The notes under the pieces are model-generated. The model saw only the letters and a program-made list of their open reading frames with translations. It did no database searches and was not told where the DNA came from. The position numbers and the translations under genes are program-made. A stretch of 64,000 nucleotides of DNA from Alphaproteobacteria bacterium (lineage in GTDB: Bacteria; Pseudomonadota; Alphaproteobacteria; Rickettsiales; UBA998): positions 124,001 through 188,000 of the forward strand of contig RDZH01000012.1 of assembly GCA_004293935.1 (NCBI GenBank), given 5' to 3'. Positions 25,861 to 35,025 of the stretch are shown one piece after another (within the stretch, counting starts at the first letter, position 1; every line of letters begins with the position of its first letter).

Positions 25861-26283
25861 ATGTGTATGAGTGAATCCGCTTTTCTTATCGATATTTTTT
25901 TTGAACATATTGCCCGAGCAAGCATTGTACCTTTTGTCTCTAGTGTGACCTTAGAAGCTATGTATTTATTTGGTGGGTATGCATTGCTGAAACCGATTTT
26001 TGTAGGGATAGCAGGTATGATGTGTGGTTGTTTGACATCATGGTTTTTTGGTTATGGTTTGCGTCGATTATATTATCGGTGGAAATCTATAGATGAGGGG
26101 CTATTTTTGAAGCTGAACGGTGTGATGCATCATTATGGGTGGATGGCAGCAATTTTATTTCCTCTGCCCTTAGCAACGCTTATTATCGTCCTATTGGGCT
26201 TTTTTCGTGTCTCTTTGGTGCGTGTGGGAATAATGGTACTTCTTGGGGCTATAATCTCCATGAAAACATTTTTTCTTGTCTGA
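25861..26283 (+). CDS. Small VTT/DedA-like membrane protein
   Basis: 140 aa (TTG at 25843 could add six residues). Three or four membrane helices are visible. The pattern (VSSVTLEAMYLFGGYALL, a central basic GYGLRRLYYRW, then GWMAAILFPLPLATLIIVLLGFFRVSL) resembles the YqaA/DedA-like VTT family, where an Arg-containing amphipathic segment precedes a re-entrant loop. It is shorter than typical DedA proteins (about 200 aa), so it may be a small subfamily or truncated at the C-terminus. It ends at the edge of the putative origin. Confidence 0.6.
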   Translation: MCMSESAFLIDIFFEHIARASIVPFVSSVTLEAMYLFGGYALLKPIFVGIAGMMCGCLTSWFFGYGLRRLYYRWKSIDEGLFLKLNGVMHHYGWMAAILFPLPLATLIIVLLGFFRVSLVRVGIMVLLGAIISMKTFFLV

Positions 26284-26697
26284 ATGATAAAATAAACGCT
26301 TTCTTAAAGAGATTATGGGATAGTTATACACAGAAATTCTATTCCTTCTAAATATAATATATATAAATTTAAAGTAGAAGTAGTTGTTAGTTGTGCCTGT
26401 GTTTTATGGGGATAAGTGGTTATCCTGTGCTTATGCCGAATGTTATGCACAGCAAAAAACATGCTAAGCAACCTAAATACCACATTTTTTCTTTATAGTT
26501 GTGGATAAGCCAAAATTTATTATCTACATGGCTCAAGATCGTGCATAAACTGTGGATGCGCTGTGGATGTCTGTGGATAAGTCGTGCCTTTTTTTCTATC
26601 CACAATGTTATAAAGATTTTCTCCCATAGTTTATCCACAGCATGATGCATAAAAAACTTCTTGTTGTTCGTGGCATTAACGTGTAGGACTATGTCCT
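26284..26697. other. Probable chromosomal replication origin oriC
   Basis: 414 bases without a gene, dense in DnaA-box sequences. Perfect TTATNCACA matches: 26324-26332, 26443-26451, 26500-26508 (reverse), 26572-26580 (reverse), 26631-26639. Near matches: 26540-26548, 26551-26559, 26562-26570 and 26596-26604. An almost pure A/T stretch at 26348-26373 could be the unwinding element. The left-flanking gene and yejB border it; mnmE, mnmG, rsmG, parA, parB and five parS sites lie within 10 kb, as in many bacteria near the origin. Confidence 0.85.
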
Positions 26698-27813
26698 ATG
26701 ATTGCCTATATTTTCAAACGACTCATCCTTATTATTCCAACACTTTTGGGTGTCATGGTGTTGAACTTTGTGATCACGCAAGCCGCACCCGGAGGGCCTG
26801 TTGATCGGATGATTTATCAGTTGACCGTACAAGATGGCGGTTCTGCAACTTCCAATTTCACAGGCAGTGGGCAAGGCGATGCGGGTTCATCGACGGGGGG
26901 CATGGTTCCATTGGTGCAATCTTATGAGGGTAAAACGCGTTCGTCGCGTGGATTAGACCCTGAAATGATTGCACAAATTGAAAAAATGTATGGCTTTGAT
27001 AAACCTCCCTTAGAGCGGTTTATGCATATGATGCGGGGCTATATGCGCGCAGATTTTGGTGAGAGTTTTTTCCGCGATGCACGGGTGATGGATATTATCA
27101 TTGAGAAATTGCCCGTTTCCATTTCATTGGGTTTATGGACGACCCTGCTTACCTATCTTTGCTGTATTCCGCTTGGTATTAAGAAGGCGGTGCGCGATGG
27201 ATCGCCTTTTGATATTGCAACTAGTTGGGCGATTCTGATCGGTTACTCCATACCGAGCTTTTTGTTTGCCATTGTATTATTGATTGTGTTTGCGGGTGGG
27301 GAATATGTTCAATGGTTTCCGTTGCAAGGTATAAGCTCCGATTTACCAGAAGGGACATCTTTGTGGATACGTATCAAGGATTATATGTGGCATATGACCT
27401 TGCCTATTGTTGCGATGATGATCGGTTCTTTTGCAAGCCTTTCGATGCTGACTAAAAATTCCTTTCTTGATGAAATTGGCAAGCATTATGTGATGACGGC
27501 GCGTGCGAAGGGCTTGCGGGAACGCCATGTGTTGATGCGCCATGTTTTTCGTAATGCCATGTTAATTGTAATTGCGGGTTTTCCTCAGGCTCTTATTAAG
27601 ATATTGTTTACTAGTTCCTTATTAATCGAAGTGATTTTTTCATTGGATGGCTTGGGATTATTAGGCTTTGAGGCAGTGGTGAATCGTGATTATCCTATTG
27701 TATTTGGTACGTTATTCATCTTTACGTTGCTTGGTTTGGTGATGAATTTGATCGGGGATATTATTTATATGTTGGTTGATCCGCGTATTGATTTTGAACG
27801 GAGGTCGGTATGA
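26698..27813 (+). CDS. yejB: Oligopeptide ABC transporter permease YejB
   Basis: Inner-membrane permease of the Yej peptide importer (used by microcin C in enterobacteria). It is 371 aa, with an N-terminal helix (FKRLILIIPTLLGVMVLNFVI), the long Gly/Ser-rich periplasmic insert of YejB (about 42-90), then five membrane helices and the permease coupling motif EIGKHYVMTARAKGL. It overlaps yejE by four bases. The gene for the binding protein YejA is not next to it. Confidence 0.93.
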   Translation: MIAYIFKRLILIIPTLLGVMVLNFVITQAAPGGPVDRMIYQLTVQDGGSATSNFTGSGQGDAGSSTGGMVPLVQSYEGKTRSSRGLDPEMIAQIEKMYGFDKPPLERFMHMMRGYMRADFGESFFRDARVMDIIIEKLPVSISLGLWTTLLTYLCCIPLGIKKAVRDGSPFDIATSWAILIGYSIPSFLFAIVLLIVFAGGEYVQWFPLQGISSDLPEGTSLWIRIKDYMWHMTLPIVAMMIGSFASLSMLTKNSFLDEIGKHYVMTARAKGLRERHVLMRHVFRNAMLIVIAGFPQALIKILFTSSLLIEVIFSLDGLGLLGFEAVVNRDYPIVFGTLFIFTLLGLVMNLIGDIIYMLVDPRIDFERRSV

Positions 27814-28844
27814 AATTTTCTCCTATTACAAAGCGTCGTTGGAAGAATTTCAAGTCCAACCGTCGTGGCTATGTATCGTTGTGGTTGATGGTAGTGGTGC
27901 TATGTGTTACGTTGCCAGCCGAGTTCATTGCGAATGATCGCCCTGCTTTGATTTATTATAAAGAGGCATTCTATATGCCTATATTTCATTCCTATCCCGA
28001 AACGACTTTTGACGGTTATTTTGAAACCGAAACAAGATATGCCGATCCGTTTATACGCCAACAAATAAACGCGCATGGATGGATGATTGAGCCAATTATC
28101 CCCTATTCTGCCCGTTCGATGGATTATGAAGTACCACGTGCGCCCTATCCGCCATCATCGCGTCATTGGTTTGGTGTGGATGATCAAGGGCGTGATGTGT
28201 TGGCTCGATTAATCTATGGTTGCCGTATATCACTATTATTTGCTTTTATGCTCTCTATAGCAAGTTCCGTTTTGGGGATTGTTGTTGGAGCGATTCAGGG
28301 CTATTATGGTGGCATGATCGATTTGCTCTCGCAGCGTTTCATTGAAATATGGTCGGGTTTGCCGATGCTGTATATGCTGATTATTCTCACTACCTTAGTA
28401 GAGCCAAATTTTTGGTGGTTATTATTATTGTTGTTATTATTCTCGTGGATGGAATTAGTAGGTGTTGTGCGGGCGGAATTTTTGAAAGTTCGTAATTATG
28501 ATTATGTCCGTGCAGCGCGTGCTTTAGGGGTTGGTGAAATAACGATTATGTGGCGACATATCATGCCCAATGCGATGGTAGCGACGTTGACCTATATGCC
28601 GTTCATCGTTAATGGGGCGATGACTACCCTCACCTCATTAGATTTCCTTGGTTTTGGTTTGCCCGTAGGTTCACCATCGTTGGGAGATTTATTGTCGCAA
28701 GGTAAGAATAATCCTACATCACCATGGCTTGGGCTGACTGCCTTTGCTACTCTTTCCTTATTGCTGACGATGATGATGTTCATTGGGGAAGCGTTGCGTG
28801 ATGCATATAATCCACATAAGGTGTTTCGTCATGACGTTGCTTGA
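27810..28844 (+). CDS. yejE: Oligopeptide ABC transporter permease YejE
   Basis: Second permease of the Yej importer, 344 aa. KRRWKNFKSNRRGYVSLWLM at the N-terminus and HWFGVDDQGRDVLARLIYG are characteristic of the OppC/YejE branch. The coupling loop is YVRAARALGVGE. A GGAGGT ribosome binding site sits inside the yejB end. The yejF start at 28831 overlaps its last codons. Confidence 0.94.
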   Translation: MKFSPITKRRWKNFKSNRRGYVSLWLMVVVLCVTLPAEFIANDRPALIYYKEAFYMPIFHSYPETTFDGYFETETRYADPFIRQQINAHGWMIEPIIPYSARSMDYEVPRAPYPPSSRHWFGVDDQGRDVLARLIYGCRISLLFAFMLSIASSVLGIVVGAIQGYYGGMIDLLSQRFIEIWSGLPMLYMLIILTTLVEPNFWWLLLLLLLFSWMELVGVVRAEFLKVRNYDYVRAARALGVGEITIMWRHIMPNAMVATLTYMPFIVNGAMTTLTSLDFLGFGLPVGSPSLGDLLSQGKNNPTSPWLGLTAFATLSLLLTMMMFIGEALRDAYNPHKVFRHDVA

Positions 28845-30411
28845 AGTAAAGAATCTTGCCATCCAGTTTTATGGATCGTCACAGCCAACGGTAGAACAGC
28901 TTTCATTTTCAGTGCAAAAAGGTGAGACATTAGCCATTGTCGGGGAGAGCGGATCGGGTAAATCGATCACGGCATTATCGATTATGCGGTTGAATCCTGC
29001 TACCCATATAGCTGATGGAACGATTCATTTTGAAGGTAACGATATTACCAAGGCGACACCGTTAGAGCTTTATGCTATGCGTGGCGGTGATGTCGGAATG
29101 ATCTTTCAAGAGCCGATGACGGCACTTAATCCGTTGCATACGATCACCAAACAGATTGCGGAAACGATAGCATTGCATCAACCACAGATGCGTGTTGATG
29201 AGGTGCGTGCGCGTGTGAGGGAATTATTGCAAGAAGTTGGGTTAGATTATTTGAATCAAAGAAAAAAACCCTATCCTCATCAATTATCAGGAGGGGAACG
29301 TCAACGTGTGATGATTGCCATGGCAATCGCCAATCGTCCTAAATTGCTTATTGCCGATGAACCAACAACTGCATTGGATGTTACAACTCAAGCGCATATT
29401 ATGGAATTGCTGAAAGAGTTGCAGAAAAAATACCATATGGCATTGATTCTAATTACGCATGATTTGCATGTTGTGCGTAATATTGCGCATCGTGTGGTGG
29501 TCATGCGGCGTGGTCGTTTAGTGGAGAGCGCGCCAACGCAGCAGCTTTATGAACACCCAAACCATGATTATACAAAAGAACTCTTGGCATCGTCTCATGC
29601 ACGTGCGCCCGATACGAAGCCCAATAGAGAACATATGCTTATTCAGGCATATGATGTGAGTGTGTCCTATGCAAGCTCAGATCGGTGGACGTGGCGAAAA
29701 ACTACCCGTCAAGTGCTTGCGCCGTTATCCTTAGAGGTGGCGGAATCTGAAACACTTGGCATTCTTGGTGAGAGTGGTTCAGGAAAAACAACCTTGGGCT
29801 TAGCACTGGCTCGATTATTATCTGCGCAAGGTCGCGTTGATTTTATGGGTAAAAATATCTATGATATGTCACGGCAGAGTTTGCGGGAAGTGCGTGCCTC
29901 AGTACAATTCGTATTTCAAGATCCCTACTCTAGTTTGAATCCTCGTATGACAATAGAACAAATTCTTGCAGAAGGTCTGACTATTCATGCGCCGCATGTG
30001 TCCAATGAAGAACGTCATATGCGTGTGGTGGATATGATAGAGCAAGTTGGATTAGATCATAGTGCATTATCACGTTATCCGCATGAGTTTAGTGGCGGGC
30101 AAAGGCAACGTATTAATATCGCACGTGCAATGATTGTTCGTCCGCGTTTTGTGATTTTCGATGAACCGACTTCAGCCTTGGATATTACCCTACAAACGCA
30201 TATTTTAGCCTTGTTAAAAGAATTACAACAGCGTTTTGGGTTGGGATATGTCTTTATTAGCCATGATTTGCATGTGATTCGTAGTATTAGTCATCGTGTC
30301 ATGGTGTTGCAGCAAGGGAAAGTTGTCGAATCGGGTGATGCTGATAAAGTGTTGATGCACCCTCAGCATCCCTATACTCAATCACTCGTTGAAGCCTCAG
30401 GTATGCTATGA
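28831..30411 (+). CDS. yejF: Oligopeptide ABC transporter ATPase YejF
   Basis: ATPase of the Yej importer with two ABC domains in one chain (526 aa from this start). Walker A GESGSGKS and GESGSGKT, signature motifs LSGGERQRV and FSGGQRQRI, and Walker B LLIADEPTT and FVIFDEPTS are all visible. The start at 28831 (MTLLEVKNL) is chosen over the longer frame at 28783 because the extra residues lie inside yejE and do not fit the family. Its end overlaps mnmE by four bases. Confidence 0.95.
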   Translation: MTLLEVKNLAIQFYGSSQPTVEQLSFSVQKGETLAIVGESGSGKSITALSIMRLNPATHIADGTIHFEGNDITKATPLELYAMRGGDVGMIFQEPMTALNPLHTITKQIAETIALHQPQMRVDEVRARVRELLQEVGLDYLNQRKKPYPHQLSGGERQRVMIAMAIANRPKLLIADEPTTALDVTTQAHIMELLKELQKKYHMALILITHDLHVVRNIAHRVVVMRRGRLVESAPTQQLYEHPNHDYTKELLASSHARAPDTKPNREHMLIQAYDVSVSYASSDRWTWRKTTRQVLAPLSLEVAESETLGILGESGSGKTTLGLALARLLSAQGRVDFMGKNIYDMSRQSLREVRASVQFVFQDPYSSLNPRMTIEQILAEGLTIHAPHVSNEERHMRVVDMIEQVGLDHSALSRYPHEFSGGQRQRINIARAMIVRPRFVIFDEPTSALDITLQTHILALLKELQQRFGLGYVFISHDLHVIRSISHRVMVLQQGKVVESGDADKVLMHPQHPYTQSLVEASGML

Positions 30412-31745
30412 TCCATGATACTATTATTGCCCAAGCAACGCCTCAAGGTGTTTCTGGTGTTGCTGTGTTGCGTCTTTCAGGTAAAAATGCTTATCAATGT
30501 GCTTTGCTTTTTATTGATCGGGAAGATTTGAAACCACGATACGCTCATTATGTGACGTTGCGGCATCCTCATACGAAGGATGTTTTGGATTATGCTTTGA
30601 TGCTTTATTTTCCAGCACCTCACAGCTTTACAGGTGAAGACGTTGTTGAAATTCATTGCCATGGCAGTCGAATGGTGATTCGTTCTGTTATTGATGCTGC
30701 TCTTTCCTATGAAGGGGTGCGTTATGCACAAGCAGGGGAGTTTACACGCCGAGCATGTGAACATGGAAAACTTGATTTATTACAAGCAGAAGCACTTGCT
30801 GATTTGATAGCTGCAGATACACCAAAACAGCAAAAATTAGCCTGCCGTCATTTGAGCGGAGCTGCATCACAACATTATATAGAGTTGGAGCGTGCTATTA
30901 TAGAGGCGCGGGCTTTCTGTGAGGTTTTTATTGATTTTCCAGATGATGATCTGCCTGAAGATTTAGATGATCAGATAAACGAGAAAATAAATTCATGCAT
31001 CGCAATGATTCATTCAATGTTGCAGTATGCGCGAGCAGGGAAACATATACGTGATGGTATTCGTGTTGCGATAATGGGTGTTCCGAACGCAGGGAAGTCT
31101 ACGCTCATTAATCGCATTGCAGGGCGACACGTTGCTATTGCGTCACCTGTCGCGGGAACAACACGTGATGCAATAGAATGTTCTGTGGTGCTGAATGGGG
31201 TAGTGTTTCAATTTTTTGATACAGCAGGATTACGTACTAGCACAGATGATATAGAAGTGCAAGGAATAAATATTGCAAAAAATATCGCTGCTCAAGCAGA
31301 TGTGGTGTTGATTATTTTGGATCGGACGCAATCGTTAGGGGCGCAAATAGAATCTGTGGGGGGAATTGTTTCACGTGAAACAATTTGGGCGGCAAATAAA
31401 ATAGATGCCCCCCCTCACCCAACGTGGAACGTGAGTGAAAATGTTTCACGTGAAACAATTTTGATTTCATCGCAGACGGGTGAAGGCGTAACTCATCTTG
31501 TTAATAGATTAATTGAATTCACTACGGAAGTTCCGATGGAAGATATTTATATTACGCGTGATCGTCATATAGAGCATCTTAATGAGGCACTACAGTCTCT
31601 TCTGGATGCACATGGTGAGTCGCAATTAGTTCTTAAGGCGGAACATACACTTCATGCTTGCAATTATGTCGGTTTTATATTAGGAAGAATTGATATAGAG
31701 CGTGTTTTAGATGCCTTATTTTCCAGCTTTTGTATTGGCAAATAA
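30408..31745 (+). CDS. mnmE: tRNA uridine-5-carboxymethylaminomethyl modification GTPase MnmE
   Basis: With MnmG, modifies the wobble uridine of several tRNAs. It is 445 aa. It has the N-terminal folate-binding domain (IIAQATPQGVSGVAVLRLSG), helical domain, an inserted G domain with G1 GVPNAGKST at 224-232, G3 DTAG and G4 NKID at 330-333, and the C-terminal CIGK with the essential cysteine. Two parS sites are embedded in the G-domain codons and read VSRET twice (residues 321-325 and 346-350). Start and end overlap or abut neighbours, so it belongs to the yejBEF-mnmE unit. Confidence 0.97.
   Translation: MIHDTIIAQATPQGVSGVAVLRLSGKNAYQCALLFIDREDLKPRYAHYVTLRHPHTKDVLDYALMLYFPAPHSFTGEDVVEIHCHGSRMVIRSVIDAALSYEGVRYAQAGEFTRRACEHGKLDLLQAEALADLIAADTPKQQKLACRHLSGAASQHYIELERAIIEARAFCEVFIDFPDDDLPEDLDDQINEKINSCIAMIHSMLQYARAGKHIRDGIRVAIMGVPNAGKSTLINRIAGRHVAIASPVAGTTRDAIECSVVLNGVVFQFFDTAGLRTSTDDIEVQGINIAKNIAAQADVVLIILDRTQSLGAQIESVGGIVSRETIWAANKIDAPPHPTWNVSENVSRETILISSQTGEGVTHLVNRLIEFTTEVPMEDIYITRDRHIEHLNEALQSLLDAHGESQLVLKAEHTLHACNYVGFILGRIDIERVLDALFSSFCIGK
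31367..31382. promoter_or_regulatory. parS site 1 (inside mnmE)
   Basis: Perfect 16-base palindrome TGTTTCACGTGAAACA, the conserved ParB-binding parS sequence of bacterial chromosomes. It lies within mnmE and encodes part of a VSRET peptide. Confidence 0.93.
31442..31457. promoter_or_regulatory. parS site 2 (inside mnmE)
   Basis: Second perfect copy of the parS palindrome, 75 bases after site 1, in the same frame and again coding VSRET. Confidence 0.93.
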
Positions 31746-31753
31746 GTCCGTTA

Positions 31754-31769
31754 TGTTTCACGTGAAACA
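31754..31769. promoter_or_regulatory. parS site 3 (mnmE-mnmG gap)
   Basis: Perfect parS palindrome in the 39-base gap, 16 bases before the mnmG start codon. ParB bound here could affect mnmG transcription or translation. Confidence 0.93.
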
Positions 31770-31784
31770 ACCAAAGAGAGAAAA

Positions 31785-33638
31785 ATGGAAAAAAATTTTG
31801 ATGTTATTGTTATTGGCGGCGGACATGCTGGTATTGAAGCGGCAACGGCAGCAGCGCGTATGGGTGCGAACACAGCACTTATAACTATGAAACATGATAA
31901 TCTCGGGGTAATGTCATGCAATCCTGCTATTGGTGGGGTTGGAAAGGGTACTTTAGTTAGAGAAATAGATGCATTAGATGGCGTGATGGCAAAAATTGCG
32001 GATAAATCGGGCATTCATTTTAAGATGTTGAACCGCAGTAAAGGACCTGCAGTTTATGGGCCTCGTACTCAAGCAGATCGTGTTTTATATCAACAGGCAA
32101 CACAAGATATTTTAACTGATTATGAAAATCTCACAATCATTATTGATACTGCGGAAGAATTATTGAGTGATAAGGATGGAATTAATGGTGTACGAGGTCA
32201 ATCAGGGGTGTATTATGCTCGGTCGCTTGTGTTAACGACAGGAACTTTTTTGCGTGGATTAATTCACGTAGGAACAAAAACGACTCCCGCTGGTCGTGTG
32301 GGTGAGTCACGTGCAGAAGCTATGTCTTGGTCACTATTAAAGCATGGGTTGCAATTAGGGCGACTTAAAACAGGTACGCCAGCGCGCTTAGATAAGCAAT
32401 CCATTGATTTTGAGCGTTGTGAAATCCAGCATTATGATGAATGCCCATCACCAATGTCTTATATGAATAGTGCCATTGATGTTCCCCAAGTGCCGTGCCA
32501 TATTACGCGCACAACGGCAAAAACATTAGAAGTGGTACGTGATAATATTAAATCTTCTGCCGTATATTCAGGGCAAATTGAAGGTCGTGGACCGCGCTAT
32601 TGCCCATCCATAGAAGATAAGATTGTTCGGTTTGCAGATAAGTTATCACATCAAATTTTTCTTGAACCAGAAGGGTTGACAAGTGATTTAATTTATCCCA
32701 ATGGAATTTCGACATCTTTTCCAGAAAATATTCAAATTGACTTAGTTCATTCGATAGCTGGGTTAGAGAAAGCTAAAATCATACAATATGCATACGCAAT
32801 AGAATATGATTATGTTGATCCGCGAGAGCTAAAACATTCCCTGGAATGTAAAAAAATAGCGGGATTGTTTTTGGCAGGACAAATTAATGGTACGACAGGT
32901 TATGAGGAAGCGGCAGCTCAAGGTTTAGTTGCAGGTATTAATGCCGCATTAAAAGCGCAGGGGCGTCCTCGCTGGATAGTTTCACGTGCAGATGCATTCA
33001 TAGGGGTTATGATAGATGATTTGGTCACGCAAGGGGTATCAGAACCATATCGTATGTTTACGTCACGATCAGAATACCGGCTTCTGTTGCGCCCCGATAA
33101 TGCGCACCATAGGCTAACTCCGTTAGGTGCTGAGATTGGAGTTGTGGGACGTGAGCGTTCGTTGTTTCACGTGAAACACTATGATGTATATAATCGTACA
33201 AAAGAAAAATTAGAAACTAATTTTGTTACCCCTCATGAATTATTAGAACACGGGGTTTCCATGAAGTTGGATGGACGAAAACGATCGTGGTATGAACTTA
33301 TGGGGATAGAACACATATCTCATGAAGTGCTCTGCGCCATTGTGCCTTTTATACAAGAATTAAGTGACGATATGCGCGAGCTGTTAAAAATAGATAGTAT
33401 GTACCAAAGTCATATTGTAAGACATCAACATGAAATTGAACGCATGAAAAGAGATGAAAGTTTGATTATATCAGAAGATATTGATTATAATTGTATGGCG
33501 TCATTATCAAATGAAATGAAAGAAAAATTGAATCGTCATAGGCCGCAGACGATAGCAGAAGCATCGCGCATACCAGGAGTCACGCCCGCTGCATTGGTTG
33601 CATTGTACGCGGAGGTGCGAAAACATGAGTTCGCATAG
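31785..33638 (+). CDS. mnmG: tRNA uridine modification enzyme MnmG (GidA)
   Basis: FAD-dependent partner of MnmE in wobble uridine modification. It is 617 aa. It has the dinucleotide-binding [14 protein letters not shown] at the N-terminus, the [20 protein letters not shown] motif (about residues 45-64), [17 protein letters not shown], and C-terminal [18 protein letters not shown] parS site lies in its second half (33163-33178). Its last 14 bases overlap the rsmG start. Confidence 0.97.
   Translation: MEKNFDVIVIGGGHAGIEAATAAARMGANTALITMKHDNLGVMSCNPAIGGVGKGTLVREIDALDGVMAKIADKSGIHFKMLNRSKGPAVYGPRTQADRVLYQQATQDILTDYENLTIIIDTAEELLSDKDGINGVRGQSGVYYARSLVLTTGTFLRGLIHVGTKTTPAGRVGESRAEAMSWSLLKHGLQLGRLKTGTPARLDKQSIDFERCEIQHYDECPSPMSYMNSAIDVPQVPCHITRTTAKTLEVVRDNIKSSAVYSGQIEGRGPRYCPSIEDKIVRFADKLSHQIFLEPEGLTSDLIYPNGISTSFPENIQIDLVHSIAGLEKAKIIQYAYAIEYDYVDPRELKHSLECKKIAGLFLAGQINGTTGYEEAAAQGLVAGINAALKAQGRPRWIVSRADAFIGVMIDDLVTQGVSEPYRMFTSRSEYRLLLRPDNAHHRLTPLGAEIGVVGRERSLFHVKHYDVYNRTKEKLETNFVTPHELLEHGVSMKLDGRKRSWYELMGIEHISHEVLCAIVPFIQELSDDMRELLKIDSMYQSHIVRHQHEIERMKRDESLIISEDIDYNCMASLSNEMKEKLNRHRPQTIAEASRIPGVTPAALVALYAEVRKHEFA
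33163..33178. promoter_or_regulatory. parS site 4 (inside mnmG)
   Basis: Perfect parS palindrome inside mnmG, read in a different frame from the others (coding FHVKH). Confidence 0.93.
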
Positions 33639-34233
33639 CCAAGAATTAATATTATCATATGTTTCACGTGAAACATATGATAAATTGCAGCGATATGTAG
33701 AAGAATTGCTTCTTTGGAATCAGTCCTTAAACTTGATTTCGTCAGCAACGGTCAGTGAAGTGTGGAGTCGTCATATATTAGATTCTGTTCAAATTATCCC
33801 ATTTCTTGATAAGGCAGAGGTAATTGTAGATTTTGGAAGTGGTGGTGGACTCCCAGCTATTCCAGTTGCACTAGAGAAAGAATGTACGGTCATTATGATT
33901 GAGTCCGATAGGAAAAAATATGAATTTTTAGCGCATTGTAAAAGGATTTTTCATTTGAAAAAAGTAGAAATCATATGTAAAAGAATTGAGGAAATACAAT
34001 GCCTTAATGCTGATCTTGCTGTTTCGCGCGCTTGTTCGTCGTTGGATAAATTGTGTGGTTTTATGCATAGGCATGTTAGCCCAGAGGGAAAAGGTTTTTT
34101 CCTCAAAGGAAAAACAATTTATGATGAAATAATGGTTGCATCTTCCTACGGGTATGACTATACTCTGCATCGAAGCATCACCGATGAGAGTGGTGTGATT
34201 TTAGAAATACAACATTTAAGGAAATCAACATGA
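33625..34233 (+). CDS. rsmG: 16S rRNA (guanine-527-N7) methyltransferase RsmG
   Basis: SAM-dependent methyltransferase that modifies G527 of 16S rRNA. It is 202 aa, with [16 protein letters not shown] as SAM-binding motif I and [10 protein letters not shown] later. ATG 33625 is preferred over TTG 33598 because a GGAGG at 33611-33615 sits at good distance. A parS site begins 35 bases into the gene and encodes VSRET near residue 13. It overlaps mnmG by 14 bases and parA by four. Confidence 0.94.
   Translation: MSSHSQELILSYVSRETYDKLQRYVEELLLWNQSLNLISSATVSEVWSRHILDSVQIIPFLDKAEVIVDFGSGGGLPAIPVALEKECTVIMIESDRKKYEFLAHCKRIFHLKKVEIICKRIEEIQCLNADLAVSRACSSLDKLCGFMHRHVSPEGKGFFLKGKTIYDEIMVASSYGYDYTLHRSITDESGVILEIQHLRKST
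33660..33675. promoter_or_regulatory. parS site 5 (inside rsmG)
   Basis: Perfect parS palindrome within the first codons of rsmG, reading VSRET like the mnmE copies. Confidence 0.93.
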
Positions 34234-35024
34234 CGCGAATTATTGCTGTAGTGAATCAAAAAGGTGGCGTTGGAAAGACGACCACAACGGTTAATTTGGC
34301 TACCGCTCTTGCAGCCATCGGCAAGAAAACACTTGTCATAGACCTTGATCCTCAGGGGAATGCCAGTACGGGGCTGGGTGTAGAACATCGTGATCGGGTT
34401 GTTTCCTCGTATCATATTTTAATTGGTAGCGTGACTTTGGCGCAGGCATCGGTTGTTACTTCGATCCCTAATCTACATGTTGTTCCGTCGAATATAGATT
34501 TATCTGCCGCTGAGATCGAGCTTGTGCAGGAAATGGCTCGCGAAGGTCGTTTGAAAGCTGCATTAGAGTCTGGTGCGGATGGTTATGATTATATCCTTAT
34601 TGACTGCCCTCCGTCATTAGGTTTGATTACGATGAATGCTCTTGTTGCTGCCCAGTCCGTGTTCATTCCTTTGCAGTGCGAATTTTATGCCTTGGAAGGT
34701 TTGAGCCATTTGTTGAAGACGATACAATTAATTCAACGTAGATTGAATCCAGAGTTGGATATATGTGGCGTGGTACTGACAATGTATGATAAACGCAATA
34801 AATTGACGGAGCATATTGAATCTGATGTGAGAGGTTTTCTGAAAGAAACTGTTTTTTCAACAGTTGTACCAAGAAATGTGCGATTGTCGGAAGCCCCTTC
34901 TCACGGCAAGCCTGCTATTGTATATGACATGAATTGCTCTGGGTCTCGTGCATATATAATGATGGCGAAGGAATTATTGCAACGTGAGAAAACTAGAATT
35001 TCTCAAGCGGTGAAGGTGGCGTGA
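34230..35024 (+). CDS. parA: Chromosome partitioning ATPase ParA (Soj)
   Basis: Walker-type ATPase that moves ParB-parS complexes. It is 264 aa. It has the deviant Walker A NQKGGVGKTTT near residue 8, DLDPQGNASTGLG, and DYILIDCPPSLGLITMNAL. The start overlaps the rsmG stop, and the parB start follows by one base, so it forms one operon with mnmG-rsmG upstream. Confidence 0.97.
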   Translation: MTRIIAVVNQKGGVGKTTTTVNLATALAAIGKKTLVIDLDPQGNASTGLGVEHRDRVVSSYHILIGSVTLAQASVVTSIPNLHVVPSNIDLSAAEIELVQEMAREGRLKAALESGADGYDYILIDCPPSLGLITMNALVAAQSVFIPLQCEFYALEGLSHLLKTIQLIQRRLNPELDICGVVLTMYDKRNKLTEHIESDVRGFLKETVFSTVVPRNVRLSEAPSHGKPAIVYDMNCSGSRAYIMMAKELLQREKTRISQAVKVA

Positions 35025-35025
35025 T

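Noticed and set aside
26420-26650. 76-aa frame on the - strand inside the origin
   Set aside because: It covers the DnaA boxes, has no ribosome binding site and no recognisable protein features.
32978-32989. Sixth parS site in mnmG
   Set aside because: Only the left part (GTTTCACGTG) matches; the right half diverges.
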